NCBI RefSeq assembly: GCF_001400735.1
Contig: NZ_LJPW01000068.1
Coordinates: 49,876-113,875 of the forward strand
DNA: 64,000 nt
Direction of reading: 5' to 3'
From: Pseudomonas caricapapayae
GTDB taxonomy: Bacteria; Pseudomonadota; Gammaproteobacteria; Pseudomonadales; Pseudomonadaceae
Part shown: positions 17,410-26,602 of the stretch, piece by piece
Position numbering within the stretch: position 1 is the first letter of the stretch
Layout: each line of letters starts with the position of its first letter
Made by a program: the position numbers and the translations under genes
The notes under the pieces: generated by a model
The model's input: the letters and a program-made list of their open reading frames with translations, nothing else
Databases searched by the model: none
What the model was told of the DNA's origin: nothing

Positions 17410-17972
17410 CCCATGCACTCCCGCAAAGCCGTCAGGCTGCGCTTGATCCAGGCTTTGACCGTACCTAATGGCGCGCCGACTTTCTGCGCGATTTCCTGAT
17501 GCGTATAACCGTCTACGTAAGCGTGAAAAACACAGTTGCGGCGCACCGGCTCAAGTTGCTCCAGGCATGCAGTGATCCGCCCCGGATTGACTCGCCAATC
17601 GAAGGCATCGCCGATTTCCTGCCAGCCTTCCAGGGTCGCCTGTTCATGATGATCTTCGTTGCCGTCATCCTCGGTGCGCACTTCGCGAGCCTTGTTACGC
17701 AACGTATTGAGCGCCAGGTGACGGGTCACGCTGAACACCCAGCCGCGTGCCGAACCACGCGAGGCATCGAAGCTGGCGGCATGGGTCCAGATTTTCAGGA
17801 ACGCGTCATGCACGATGTCTTCAGCCAGCGCCCGGTCACGCACCAACCGCTGCGCGACGCCAAGCAGCCGGGCGCTTTCCTGTTGATAAAGGCGCTGCAA
17901 GGCCTGCGTCTCACCGCGAGCGCAGGCCTGCAACGTAGCTTCGTAATCAAAAAGGGATTCGTGCGAGGACAA
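17406..17972 (-). CDS. ECF-type RNA polymerase sigma factor
   Basis: A 188-residue sigma-70 family protein with region 2 (ALAEDIVHDAFLKIWTHAASFD, then GWVFSVTRHLALNTLRNK) and region 4 (HQEIAQKVGAPLGTVKAWIKRSLTALREC) separated by a short linker, as in SigK-type ECF factors. Its last codons overlap the anti-sigma start, so both proteins should be made together. The upstream neighbour on the same strand is a secreted DUF3455 protein, a plausible regulon member. Target promoters cannot be told from the window. Confidence 0.92.
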   Translation of the reverse strand: MSSHESLFDYEATLQACARGETQALQRLYQQESARLLGVAQRLVRDRALAEDIVHDAFLKIWTHAASFDASRGSARGWVFSVTRHLALNTLRNKAREVRTEDDGNEDHHEQATLEGWQEIGDAFDWRVNPGRITACLEQLEPVRRNCVFHAYVDGYTHQEIAQKVGAPLGTVKAWIKRSLTALRECMG

Positions 17973-18076
17973 GATGATCCGCCATCAAAGGAAGACTGCT
18001 GCCTCGTTGACATCACGAGGCTCCCGCGCAGCAGCATAGCTCACCGATTGCGCGGTCACCCGGTTAATGACGGTGA

Positions 18077-18610
18077 TCAGCTTGCGGTCCAGAACAGGTA
18101 ATCCGCCTGGTACTTGACCACTTCCTTCGCGCCCTTGTTGTTTTCCCCGCACGCTTTGGCCGGGGCCACGCCGCCTTTCAAAGCCACGCGCTGGATGTAA
18201 GTGACGCCCGTCATTGCGCCCTTGCCTTCAGCCGGGTTGGCTTTGACCAGTTGGTACGGCAGGTTGCCAGCACTCGACGGAGCCACGGCAACCTGAGTGC
18301 CGGTCAGTTTGGAGCCGTCTTTGGCTTCCCAGGTAGCCGGTGGACCGTAGTAGGTGCCAACCTGTTTGCCGCTTTTGTCATTGAGTACAGCCTTGGGACC
18401 GACGAACGCCCATTCCAGCTCATTGGGCATGTTGGCCTTGGCGCGGCACTCGTAGGTGATCTCACCAACCCCGGTGGTCTGCAGGCTGATTTTGTTGCCG
18501 GCCGGTACCCGGACGCTTTCGGGCAGGTCAGTCTGAGCCGTGGCAATGGATGACAGGCAGGTGAAAGCCAGGGTGCTACCAGCAAGGCAGAGCAAGCGTT
18601 TTGCGTTCAT
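18077..18610 (-). CDS. Secreted DUF3455 domain protein
   Basis: A 177-residue exported protein of unknown function. The start MNAKRLLCLAG at 18610 has TGGAGA upstream; the longer frame above it is not supported. A signal peptide ends near SIATA-QTD. The mature part contains YECRAK, WAFVGPKAVL, GTYYGPPATWEAKDGSKL and VTYIQRVALKGGVAPAKACG, the hallmarks of DUF3455. Two cysteines in the mature part could pair. It sits about 100 bases before the ECF sigma gene on the same strand. Confidence 0.82.
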   Translation of the reverse strand: MNAKRLLCLAGSTLAFTCLSSIATAQTDLPESVRVPAGNKISLQTTGVGEITYECRAKANMPNELEWAFVGPKAVLNDKSGKQVGTYYGPPATWEAKDGSKLTGTQVAVAPSSAGNLPYQLVKANPAEGKGAMTGVTYIQRVALKGGVAPAKACGENNKGAKEVVKYQADYLFWTAS

Positions 18611-18715
18611 GCAGAAATCTCCAGAGGGTTTAACCGCGCTCAGCAACTCGAAGTGGCTGCTGAATGTACTACCCGCGAGAAGTCCGTCTGGATGCAGTGA
18701 TTCGAAAATATTTTT

Positions 18716-19891
18716 TCAGTGCCGGCTGAAACGGCTGCGCAGCAGCAAAACACCGACGATTGCCGCAAGGCCCGAGCCGATCAGCACGCCGACTTTCACC
18801 TCGTCGATCAGGTGCTGCGAACCAGGAAACGCCAGGTTGCCGATGAACAGACTCATGGTGAAGCCGATGCCACACAGTATCGCGACGCCGTACAGTTGTA
18901 CCCGGTTGCTGCCCTCCGGCAATACGGCCAGACCGGCACGGATAGCCAGCACTGCAGCGAGAAACACGCCGATCTGCTTGCCCACGAACAGCCCCAATGC
19001 GACACCCAGCGGCACCGGATCAATCAGGTTTGCCAGGGTGATGCCGGAAAGCGATACACCTGCGTTGGCGAAGCCGAAGATCGGTACCACCGCGAAGGCT
19101 ACCCAGTAATGCATCTTTTCTTCGAGCAACAGCAGTGGCGAACGGGCTTCTTCCTCGGGTTTGCCCATCGGGATGCACAATGCCAGCGCGACACCGGCCA
19201 GCGTGGCGTGCACGCCCGATTGCAGGACGAAGTACCACAGCAGCGCGCCGAGCAGCAGATAAGCCGGCAGGCGGCGCACGTTCAATCGGTTCATTATGAT
19301 CAATACCGCCAGCGTGAGGAACGCTGCGCCCAGCATCGGCAGGTTCAGGCCGGAACTGTAGAAGAAGGCGATGATGGTCACGGCACCCAGATCGTCGAGG
19401 ATTGCCAGCGCGGCCAGAAAGACCTTCAGCGAGGTCGGTACCCGATCGCCCAGCAGCGAAAGTACCCCGAGGGCGAAGGCGATGTCAGTGGCCGCCGGAA
19501 TTGCCCAGCCGCTCAGGGTTTGCGGGTTGCTCCAATTGATTGCGATGTAGATCAGTGCGGGTATCAGCATGCCGCCCGCTGCTGCAAAACCGGGCAGGGC
19601 GCGCTGTTCCCAGGTCGCGAGCCCGCCAGCCAGAACTTCGCGTTTTATCTCCAGCCCGACCATCAGGAAGAAGATCGCCATCAGCCCGTCGTTGATCCAC
19701 AGCTCGACCGAAAGACCCAGCCAGACGCTGTGCAGGACCGAAAAGTAATCGGCTGAAAGGGGCGAGTTGGCAACGATCAACGCCGCCAGTGCAGCTGCCA
19801 TCAGCACGATGCCGCCCGCAGATTCAGAAGCAAGGAAGCGGGTGAGGATGGCAACGCTTCTGGGCGTTTCCCGGTTGGAAAACTGAGTCAT
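18716..19891 (-). CDS. nhaA: Na+/H+ antiporter NhaA
   Basis: Inner-membrane antiporter that exports sodium in exchange for protons and helps alkaline-pH and salt tolerance. 391 residues, close to the 388 of E. coli NhaA, with about 12 hydrophobic segments. The ion-binding aspartates are in [10 protein letters not shown] (D166-D167), the assembly-crossing segment carries [13 protein letters not shown], and the conserved lysine is in [10 protein letters not shown]. It stands alone, downstream of hutD on the same strand; no link to hut is implied. Confidence 0.95.
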   Translation of the reverse strand: MTQFSNRETPRSVAILTRFLASESAGGIVLMAAALAALIVANSPLSADYFSVLHSVWLGLSVELWINDGLMAIFFLMVGLEIKREVLAGGLATWEQRALPGFAAAGGMLIPALIYIAINWSNPQTLSGWAIPAATDIAFALGVLSLLGDRVPTSLKVFLAALAILDDLGAVTIIAFFYSSGLNLPMLGAAFLTLAVLIIMNRLNVRRLPAYLLLGALLWYFVLQSGVHATLAGVALALCIPMGKPEEEARSPLLLLEEKMHYWVAFAVVPIFGFANAGVSLSGITLANLIDPVPLGVALGLFVGKQIGVFLAAVLAIRAGLAVLPEGSNRVQLYGVAILCGIGFTMSLFIGNLAFPGSQHLIDEVKVGVLIGSGLAAIVGVLLLRSRFSRH

Positions 19892-19941
19892 GGTCGTCCT
19901 TGAGCAAAAAGCTGTTTTTGTTTGAAAGCGTCAGAGGTGCG

Positions 19942-20538
19942 TTACAGGCCCGTAGCAGTAAGCTCGATCAGGCAGCAACGACTGGCACGAGGTGATTGCA
20001 ATTCGACTTCCAGCAAACCGCCGGTGTTATCTACCCGAGCGCAGTCATGTTTGCCAAGGATTTCCCACGGCTGGCCGTCTACGCTGATCGCTACCTGCTC
20101 GGCCATGCTGAACAGCACGAACGTGCCGGCTGAACTGAACAGCCGCTGTGGATGACGTACGTCTATCCAGTGCAGGCGTGCCGTGTAACGGTGTGGAGCA
20201 TAGATCAGATTGAAGTCACGAATCGGCCCGTCCAGCAGCGTGCAACCGACAGTGCTGTCACCGCTGAACGCAAACGGGTCCGATGGCAGCAACGGGCGAC
20301 TGCCGACGCCGTCTACCTCCAGCGTCATGCCCGCGCCTTGCAAGACGGTAATGATGCGCTGATAACCGGCAAACAACGAGAAGCCTCCCGAGGCTTCGAT
20401 GTCGGCAATCGACAGGCGCCAGCCGAAACCGTCCAGGTCCTGGCCAGCATCGCGAGCGATTTCTTCAGTGCTGCCGCCGCCGTTTTTCCACGGCATGCGC
20501 GGGTAGTCGACGGCACGCAGGATATGGGTCTGGCTCAT
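19942..20538 (-). CDS. hutD: HutD family protein
   Basis: Cupin-like cytoplasmic protein of 198 residues found with histidine-utilisation genes; in Pseudomonas HutD is proposed to limit over-activation of the pathway. The start MSQTHILRAVDYPRMPWKNGGG at 20538 overlaps the hutC stop in ATGA. The conserved N-terminal MPWKNGGGSTEEIARD and the middle GFGWRLSIADIEASGGFSLFAGYQRII support the family. The longer upstream frame is hutC sequence read out of frame and was dropped. Confidence 0.9.
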   Translation of the reverse strand: MSQTHILRAVDYPRMPWKNGGGSTEEIARDAGQDLDGFGWRLSIADIEASGGFSLFAGYQRIITVLQGAGMTLEVDGVGSRPLLPSDPFAFSGDSTVGCTLLDGPIRDFNLIYAPHRYTARLHWIDVRHPQRLFSSAGTFVLFSMAEQVAISVDGQPWEILGKHDCARVDNTGGLLEVELQSPRASRCCLIELTATGL

Positions 20539-21284
20539 TTGGTAAAGCGTCCTTCCAGGCGATGGCGGGAACCGGGGTGGATCAGGCGCGCAGCGGTGAC
20601 GGGCTGGCGGCCGGACCAGGTACGGCGACGGATCAACAGGCAGGGCTCTCCGGCATCGATCTGCAACAGTTTGCATTCATCGATCTCGGCCAGGATCGCC
20701 TCGACCACGTGCTCGCCTTCGGTGAGCGGCGCAACCTGCGACAGGTAGGCATAAGGCGTCTGCAGGGTGAAGTCCTGCCGGAGGTAATCCGGAGCGACCT
20801 GGGCGTTGACGAAGCGGTCTTCGATCTGCACCGGAATGTCGTTCTCGTAATGCACGATCAACGAATGGAAGACCCGCTGACCTTCGCGCATGTCCAGCGC
20901 CAGCGCACGTTCGGAGCCCGCAGCCTCTTCCGTGAGGACCATGACCTTGCAGGTATGGCGATGACCGCGGGCGGCAATCTCGTCAGCAATGTTATGGACC
21001 TCGAACAGCGCCGACTGGCTCTTGGGTTCGGCAACAAAGGTGCCGACGCCCTGCATGCGCACCAGCAGTCCCTCGGCCGTCAGTTCACGCAGCGCCCGGT
21101 TGATCGTCATGCGACTGAAGCCCAGTTGCGTCACCAGTTCGCTTTCCGACGGCACCCGATGATGTGGTGGCCAGGTGCCGTTCTGGATCTGCAGGGCGAT
21201 CATGTGTTTGACGCGGGCGTACAAGGGTGCGGGACTTTCGCCCATCTGGGCTGCCAGGGAAGAAGCGGCGGGCGGAGTCGACAC
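20535..21284 (-). CDS. hutC: Histidine utilisation repressor HutC
   Basis: GntR-family repressor of 249 residues, released from DNA by urocanate. The GTG start at 21284 is preceded by AAGGA and gives the normal family length; an open frame continues upstream without support. The winged helix lies at about residues 15-85 (YARVKHMIALQIQNG, PSESELVTQLGFSRMTINRALRELTAEGLL) and the UTRA effector domain follows. It is coupled to hutD and divergent from hutF, with its own operator in the shared intergenic region. Confidence 0.93.
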   Translation of the reverse strand: MSTPPAASSLAAQMGESPAPLYARVKHMIALQIQNGTWPPHHRVPSESELVTQLGFSRMTINRALRELTAEGLLVRMQGVGTFVAEPKSQSALFEVHNIADEIAARGHRHTCKVMVLTEEAAGSERALALDMREGQRVFHSLIVHYENDIPVQIEDRFVNAQVAPDYLRQDFTLQTPYAYLSQVAPLTEGEHVVEAILAEIDECKLLQIDAGEPCLLIRRRTWSGRQPVTAARLIHPGSRHRLEGRFTK

Positions 21285-21404
21285 GTATGAGTCCTTGTTG
21301 GGGATGAGGTTTTTGCGATCGTTCAGACGCTGCAAAGCGAACACGCTAACCATTAACCTGCTGCTCGGCAAGCGTGCAGACGGTTTACCGGTCGCCTAAA
21401 CGTC

Positions 21405-21420
21405 TGTATATGTATATACA
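21405..21420. promoter_or_regulatory. HutC-type operator
   Basis: TGTATATGTATATACA lies between the divergent hutC and hutF starts and contains the perfect palindrome TGTATATACA at 21411-21420, 26 bases before the hutF start. HutC sites in Pseudomonas are known to be TGTA/TACA-type palindromes, so this probably controls hutF and hutCD together. Confidence 0.7.
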
Positions 21421-21446
21421 AATTACAGTGATGAGGTATGAAGTCA

Positions 21447-22811
21447 ATGTCAGCCTTCTTTGCCGAGCGCGCGTTACTCTCCGACGGCTGGGCCAGCAAC
21501 GTGCGTCTGGAGGTCAGCCAGGCAGGTATTTTGACGCGCGTCGAGGCCAATGCGGATCAGCAGGGCGCTGAAAAAGTCAGCGGGCCTTTGTTGCCTGGCA
21601 TGCCGAATCTGCATTCCCACGCGTTTCAGCGTGCAATGGCCGGTCTGGCGGAGGTGGCGGGCAATCCTGACGACAGTTTCTGGACCTGGCGCGACCTCAT
21701 GTATCGCCTGGTCGGGCGCATCAGCCCGCAGCAGCTGGGTGTCATCGCTCGCCAGTTGTATATCGAGATGCTCAAGGGCGGTTACACCTCGGTTGCCGAA
21801 TTTCATTACGTGCATCAGGACATCACTGGCAAGCCCTACGCTGACCCTGCCGAGCTTGCACTGCAGATCAGCCAGGCGGCGAGTTCGGTCGGTATCGGCC
21901 TGACGCTGCTACCGGTGCTGTACAGCCACTCGGGATTTGGCGGGCAGGCACCCAATGAAGGGCAGCGCCGGTTTATCCACAGCACTGACAGCTATCTGGA
22001 TCTACACGCCCGACTGCGTCCGGTTCTGGCAGCACAGCCCGCCCAGCAACTCGGTCTGTGTTTCCACTCGTTGCGTGCGGTCACGCCGCAGCAGATCAGT
22101 GAGGTGCTTTCGGCCAGCGACCGGCAATGTCCCGTGCATATTCATATCGCAGAACAGCAGAAGGAGGTGGATGACTGCCTGAGCTGGAGCGGTCGGCGAC
22201 CGCTGCAATGGCTGTATGAAAACGCTCCTGTGGATAACCGCTGGTGTCTGGTCCATGCGACTCATGCAGAGGCGGACGAAGTGGCGCTGATGGCGCAAAG
22301 CGGCGCGGTGGCGGGGTTATGCCTGACCACTGAGGCGAACCTTGGCGACGGCATCTTTCCGGCAGTGGACTACATTGCGCAGGGCGGTCGCTGGGGGATT
22401 GGTTCGGACAGCCACGTCTCGCTCAGCGTGGTCGAAGAGCTGCGCTGGCTGGAATATGGTCAGCGTTTGCGTGATCAGCGTCGCAACCGGCTGTATCGCA
22501 GCGATCAGCCCATGGTTGGCCGCACGCTGTACGACGCCGCGCTTGTCGGCGGCGCGCAGGCATTGGGGCAGCAGACCGGCACGCTGCAAGTGGGGCAGCG
22601 CGCCGACTGGCTGGTACTGGATGGCAACGACCCCTACATAGCGACAGCTTCGGGCGACGCCATCCTCAACCGCTGGCTGTTCGCCGGCAGCGACCGACAG
22701 ATCCGCGATGTGGCGGTCAACGGACAGTGGGTCATACGTGAAGGGCGACACGCCGCGCAAGAACAGAGCAGCCGCGAATTCGCGCAGGTGTTGAGGGAAT
22801 TACTGGGCTGA
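21447..22811 (+). CDS. hutF: Formimidoylglutamate deiminase HutF
   Basis: Amidohydrolase of 454 residues that converts N-formimidoyl-L-glutamate to formylglutamate in the five-step histidine degradation route. MSAFFAERALLSDGW is taken as start because GAGG lies about ten bases before it; MKSM three codons upstream is the alternative. Metal-ligand motif HSHAFQ is at 56-61; further histidines occur in HIHIAEQ and in LVHATHA, and the aspartate in GSDSHVSLS. The other hut genes are outside the window. It faces hutC-hutD across the operator. Confidence 0.94.
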   Translation: MSAFFAERALLSDGWASNVRLEVSQAGILTRVEANADQQGAEKVSGPLLPGMPNLHSHAFQRAMAGLAEVAGNPDDSFWTWRDLMYRLVGRISPQQLGVIARQLYIEMLKGGYTSVAEFHYVHQDITGKPYADPAELALQISQAASSVGIGLTLLPVLYSHSGFGGQAPNEGQRRFIHSTDSYLDLHARLRPVLAAQPAQQLGLCFHSLRAVTPQQISEVLSASDRQCPVHIHIAEQQKEVDDCLSWSGRRPLQWLYENAPVDNRWCLVHATHAEADEVALMAQSGAVAGLCLTTEANLGDGIFPAVDYIAQGGRWGIGSDSHVSLSVVEELRWLEYGQRLRDQRRNRLYRSDQPMVGRTLYDAALVGGAQALGQQTGTLQVGQRADWLVLDGNDPYIATASGDAILNRWLFAGSDRQIRDVAVNGQWVIREGRHAAQEQSSREFAQVLRELLG

Positions 22812-22857
22812 CGCAATAACAGGACGCCGAGCACTTGGCGTTATCCACGAGTCCGCT

Positions 22858-22985
22858 TCTGATTCTGGCCGAAGGCCGTGGGAGCGAACTTGTTCGCGAA
22901 GGGGCCGGAAAGCGTTCTGAAATTTATCGTTCGAACGACCGTCTTCGCGAACAAGTTCGCTCCTACCGGGCTTGGCCAGAATCCC
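22858..22985. repeat. REPIN-like paired inverted repeat
   Basis: Best-preserved copy of the family. The left arm begins GTGGGAGCGAACTTGTTCGC at 22878 and the right arm GTCTTCGCGAACAAGTTCGC at 22941; they are inverted copies separated by about 30 bases. It lies between the convergent 3' ends of hutF and the lipocalin gene. The arrangement matches REP doublets mobilised by RAYT transposases in Pseudomonas; no RAYT gene is in the window. Confidence 0.85.
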
Positions 22986-22992
22986 GATTCGG

Positions 22993-23571
22993 TTACTTCT
23001 CGCCCTTGCCGATCTTCGAATCATCCTCGCGCCAGATCAGGCGGGAAGTATCGTAGCCTTGCTGACGAGCCTTGCTCAGCATGTTTTCCCTGACCGATGC
23101 AGACACCGTCGGCGTGCGCGACAGCAGCCACAGGTATTTGCGGTCCGGATTGCCGACCACGGCGGTCCGGTAGCCTTCGCTGACGTCCAGAATCCAGTAG
23201 TCACCCTTGGCTACGCCGGGCAGCAGACGTGAGAACCAGTTATCGAACACCACCCAAAGCTTGTCGGTCTTGCCCGGCACTTGCGGCGAGGCAGTGCCTG
23301 TTGCTTCTTCCCACTTGCCTTCAATAGTGCGGCAGCGGTTGGTCACAGCGACGTTGCCATCATCCTTTAGCGTGTACAGCGCCTCGGACTGGGCGCACTT
23401 GCGCTGGAAGAACATCGGCAGGCGGGCGATTTCGTACCAGGTGCCCTGGTACTGCTTGAGGTCGACGCTGTCGACAGTTCTTGGCTCGAGGTTGTCAGCC
23501 GAGTGGGCAAAACCGATGGCCAGAAAGCTGGCCATGACAAAAATTCCAAAACGTACCAGTACCTTGATCAT
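22993..23571 (-). CDS. blc: Bacterial lipocalin family protein
   Basis: Lipid-binding beta-barrel of 192 residues. The lipocalin signature GTWYEIARLP is at 43-52, and YWILDVSEGYRTAVVGNPDRKYLWLLSR carries the conserved C-terminal strands. An N-terminal signal ends near FAHSA-DN, but it has no lipobox cysteine, unlike E. coli Blc, so this form should be free in the periplasm. It follows a small lipoprotein gene by three bases and probably shares its message. Role is inferred as membrane-lipid maintenance or stress response. Confidence 0.92.
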   Translation of the reverse strand: MIKVLVRFGIFVMASFLAIGFAHSADNLEPRTVDSVDLKQYQGTWYEIARLPMFFQRKCAQSEALYTLKDDGNVAVTNRCRTIEGKWEEATGTASPQVPGKTDKLWVVFDNWFSRLLPGVAKGDYWILDVSEGYRTAVVGNPDRKYLWLLSRTPTVSASVRENMLSKARQQGYDTSRLIWREDDSKIGKGEK

Positions 23572-23574
23572 GTT

Positions 23575-23829
23575 TTATTTCAGACCCTGACCCGAAAACA
23601 ACACAACCTTGTCTGCCGCGTACTGCACGCTGATAAAGGTGTTCTGATCGCCCCAGGTGCAGCTGGACATGCCCAGTGCGCCGGAACATTCCGTCGGGCT
23701 GCCCAGCAAGGACTCGACTTGAGCCTTGGGCATGCCCGCGGAGAGTTTGGAGTAGTTTTCCTGGGTGATCTTGCTGCAGGCAGCCAGAAACACGCAGAAC
23801 GAGAGTAACGCGACAGTGCGCAAGGACAT
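23575..23829 (-). CDS. Small lipoprotein with SmpA/OmlA-like motif
   Basis: An 84-residue predicted lipoprotein: signal sequence with lipobox LAAC at about 15-18. The mature part has KLSAGMPKAQVESLLGSPTEC, the helix-turn motif seen in BLIP/SmpA-like small proteins, then a short beta-rich tail with CTWGDQNTFISVQYAADKV. Two further cysteines (TEC and SC) could form a disulfide. It lies directly upstream of the lipocalin gene on the same strand, suggesting a joint envelope role, but no function is established. Confidence 0.8.
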   Translation of the reverse strand: MSLRTVALLSFCVFLAACSKITQENYSKLSAGMPKAQVESLLGSPTECSGALGMSSCTWGDQNTFISVQYAADKVVLFSGQGLK

Positions 23830-23998
23830 GGATGTTGCTCCTGAACGGAAGGGGGTCGCGTCGCAGTGCAGACTGATGCTGTCTGGCGCAGTACCGCAAG
23901 CTTAGAAGAGAAAAAGGGAATCTGGTTCCCGGACGGCGCAAGGATTTGTGCCGTAGATCAGACGGTTGGCTCGCAGGCCTGTGCCGAGGGGATCATCG

Positions 23999-24059
23999 AA
24001 TGCTCGTTGGCCCGAGCATTTGCTGGCTCCTGTTGATTCAGCCAGGCTGAATCAACAGG
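23999..24059 (-). terminator. Two hairpins after fbp, candidate terminator
   Basis: AATGCTCG (23999-24006) pairs with CGAGCATT (24013-24020), and CCTGTTGATTCAGCC (24029-24043) pairs perfectly with GGCTGAATCAACAGG (24045-24059). They begin about 20 bases after the fbp stop. Neither has a clear U run on the minus strand, so they may act as RNA-stabilising structures instead of classic terminators. Confidence 0.5.
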
Positions 24060-24077
24060 GCGTATCAGGAAACCGTC

Positions 24078-25088
24078 TTACTCTTTGTGATACGCGGTAG
24101 CGCGCTCGACTTCTTCTTTCGAGCCCAGGTACACCGCTACGCGCTGGTGCAGACCTTCCGGCTGTATGTCGAGAATGCGCTGATGACCGTCGGTGGACGC
24201 GCCGCCAGCCTGTTCGACCAGGAAAGACATCGGGTTGGCTTCGTACATCAGGCGCAGTTTGCCCGGCTTGGAAGGCTCGCGGCTGTCACGCGGGTACATG
24301 AACAGGCCGCCACGGGTCAGGATACGGTGCACGTCGGCTACCATCGCAGCGACCCAGCGCATGTTGTAGTTCTTTTTCAGTGGACCGTCTTCACCGGCCA
24401 GCAGCTCGTTTACATAGCGCTGTACCGGGGCTTCCCAGTGACGCTGGTTGGACATGTTGATCGCGAATTCCTGAGTGGACTCCGGAATTTTGATGTCTTC
24501 GTGAGTGAGCACGAAACTGCCCATTTCACGGTCCAGTGTGAAGCCTTTCACGCCGTCGCCCAGGGTCAGCACCAGCATGGTTTGCGGACCGTAGATGGCA
24601 TAACCGGCGGCTACCTGTTCGGTGCCTGGCTGCAGGAAGGCCTTTTCGTTCAGTGCTTCGTTCTGGCTGAGGTATTCGTTCGGGCAACGCAGTACCGAGA
24701 AGATAGTGCCGACCGGAGCGTTGATGTCGATGTTCGACGAGCCGTCCAGCGGGTCGAAAACCAGCAGGTACGCGCCTTTCGGGTATTTGCCCGGGATCTG
24801 GTAGGCGTTGTCCATTTCTTCGGACGCCATGCCGGCCAGGTGACCACCCCATTCGTTGGCTTCGAGCAGAATCTCGTTGGAGATCACATCGAGTTTTTTC
24901 TGCACTTCGCCCTGCACGTTCTCGGTGCCCATGCTGCCCAGTACGCCGCCCAGCGCGCCCTTGGAAACGGCGTGGCTGATTTCCTTGCATGCACGCGCCA
25001 CAACTTCGATCAGGAAGCGCAGATCGGCAGGAGTGTTGTTGCTGCGAGTCTGCTCAATCAAGTAACGACTTAGTGTAACGCGGGACAT
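24078..25088 (-). CDS. fbp: Fructose-1,6-bisphosphatase, class 1
   Basis: Gluconeogenic enzyme of 336 residues that removes the 1-phosphate of fructose 1,6-bisphosphate. The metal-site motif [22 protein letters not shown] begins at 111; the C-terminal part has [37 protein letters not shown], the conserved sugar-phosphate site. Length is normal. It is monocistronic, with 134 bases to the DUF3999 stop upstream. It fits the strong gluconeogenic habit of pseudomonads. Confidence 0.96.
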   Translation of the reverse strand: MSRVTLSRYLIEQTRSNNTPADLRFLIEVVARACKEISHAVSKGALGGVLGSMGTENVQGEVQKKLDVISNEILLEANEWGGHLAGMASEEMDNAYQIPGKYPKGAYLLVFDPLDGSSNIDINAPVGTIFSVLRCPNEYLSQNEALNEKAFLQPGTEQVAAGYAIYGPQTMLVLTLGDGVKGFTLDREMGSFVLTHEDIKIPESTQEFAINMSNQRHWEAPVQRYVNELLAGEDGPLKKNYNMRWVAAMVADVHRILTRGGLFMYPRDSREPSKPGKLRLMYEANPMSFLVEQAGGASTDGHQRILDIQPEGLHQRVAVYLGSKEEVERATAYHKE

Positions 25089-25222
25089 GGATAGCTCCGA
25101 AAATAGGGGGTATGAAAACCCGCGCAGTTTAACGCGAGTGGCGACGTAATACTGCTATCAGACTGGCTTAAGACTGTTTCAGTTCAGATGTCGGGCGAAC
25201 CGCACCTGACAGGCCGCCCGTT

Positions 25223-26602
25223 TTACCGTTTTGCAGCGCGCAGCGTGCTGAACGCCATCCAGCCGAGAAACACCACGCCAAGCAGCAACACGGCCCAAAG
25301 CCCCAGGCGTTTGAAGTCAGTAGGTTGTGGCACGGCAATCGGCGCCGCAGCCATGTTGGCCACGGTGGCGGTGGCTGGGCTCGCTGTGCCGAGAGTCGCG
25401 AGCTTTTCCGCACTCAGGTCAGGAATCAGCGTGGCCAGCGACAGGTTGGCAGCCTTGACGCCTGGGTTGCCGATCGCCAGCGTGAACGGGCCTTCACCGC
25501 GCGCCAGAAACACCACTTCCGTGGCAGGCACGGCCACGCTCAACTGCGGCGCTTCGCTGCCCAGCCCGCCGCCGCGATCATCCACCACCAGCTTGAGCTG
25601 CTGAACCATGCGCCCGGACAATTGCAGCTGGTCCTGCAAGACGTCGCTGTTGTTCTGCGACAACCTGTACAGCAGGCCGCTGCTGATCGGCTGCCAAGGC
25701 TGTTTGGCATCGAGTCGACCGTAAAGCGTGGCGGGTGCCAGGCTGTTGGGCTGGGTGATGTCGACCTTGACGCGCGCTACCGGCAAGCCGGTCGGCAGTT
25801 GCCAGACATATTCGTTGGGGCTTTCGACACTGCCCTTCACCGGCGGTGACCAGGTCAGCGCCGGGGTCGGACTGTCCGTGCTGGCGCTGAACAGGTGGGC
25901 GGAGATCAGCAGCGGCGCGCTGTGCGGGGCGCGCCATAACAGCCGCAGGTAGCGGGCACTCTGGCCGGGCAGGCCGACTTCACGCTGCTCGACCACCTCG
26001 TCGGCAAACGACAATCGTGCGACTTGCCCCTCGCCCCAGTTGCGCCAGTGCTGCAGGTCATCACTGGCTTCGATGCTGAAGTTCTGAAAACCTTCACGCT
26101 CGGTGCTCCAGTCGATGACCAGTTGCTCCAGCGGTGCCTTGATTGCGCTGGTATCCAGCAGCCAGCCGCGCAGCACCTCTTCGCCGGCTTCGATGTCGCT
26201 TTGCGGCTGGACTTCGATCACGCTGCCGTTGCTCGAACGCTCGATACGGATGACGGGCGCGCTATCGCCTGCTTCCTGCGTGCTGTACAGGGCGAACCAT
26301 TTGACCGGGATCGGCGCAGGCTCCTGCTCGCGCGCGGGTTGTCGCGGGGTAATCGAATAGGCTTGCGGCTGACCCTCGGCGTTGAATACGCGGACATCGC
26401 CCAGATCGGTCTGACGGGCATTCAGCTGGACGGCAAGCGGCAACTCGATGCGATACCACGGCCCGTCACCGCTGAGGCTCAACGGGGTCTGGCTGGCAAA
26501 GTCCGCCGGTTTGTCCTGTGCGACGGCGGTTATCGCCGTGCACAAGGCCAGGCCAAGCACGGCGATCTTCATGGCAGGATGACTCAAGAACGTTTTCCTC
26601 AT
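25223..26602 (-). CDS. DUF3999 domain envelope protein
   Basis: A 459-residue exported protein of unknown function. It has an N-terminal signal segment (ending near AVAQD), a long beta-rich periplasmic part with PWYRIELPLAVQLNARQTDLGDVRVFNAEGQPQAYSI and ARYLRLLWR, and one C-terminal hydrophobic anchor (LGLWAVLLLGVVFLGWMAF) with a short basic tail. The start overlaps the DUF2339 stop in ATGA, so the two are co-translated. The pattern of carbohydrate-binding-like strands suggests contact with an envelope polymer, which is inference only. Confidence 0.83.
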   Translation of the reverse strand: MRKTFLSHPAMKIAVLGLALCTAITAVAQDKPADFASQTPLSLSGDGPWYRIELPLAVQLNARQTDLGDVRVFNAEGQPQAYSITPRQPAREQEPAPIPVKWFALYSTQEAGDSAPVIRIERSSNGSVIEVQPQSDIEAGEEVLRGWLLDTSAIKAPLEQLVIDWSTEREGFQNFSIEASDDLQHWRNWGEGQVARLSFADEVVEQREVGLPGQSARYLRLLWRAPHSAPLLISAHLFSASTDSPTPALTWSPPVKGSVESPNEYVWQLPTGLPVARVKVDITQPNSLAPATLYGRLDAKQPWQPISSGLLYRLSQNNSDVLQDQLQLSGRMVQQLKLVVDDRGGGLGSEAPQLSVAVPATEVVFLARGEGPFTLAIGNPGVKAANLSLATLIPDLSAEKLATLGTASPATATVANMAAAPIAVPQPTDFKRLGLWAVLLLGVVFLGWMAFSTLRAAKR

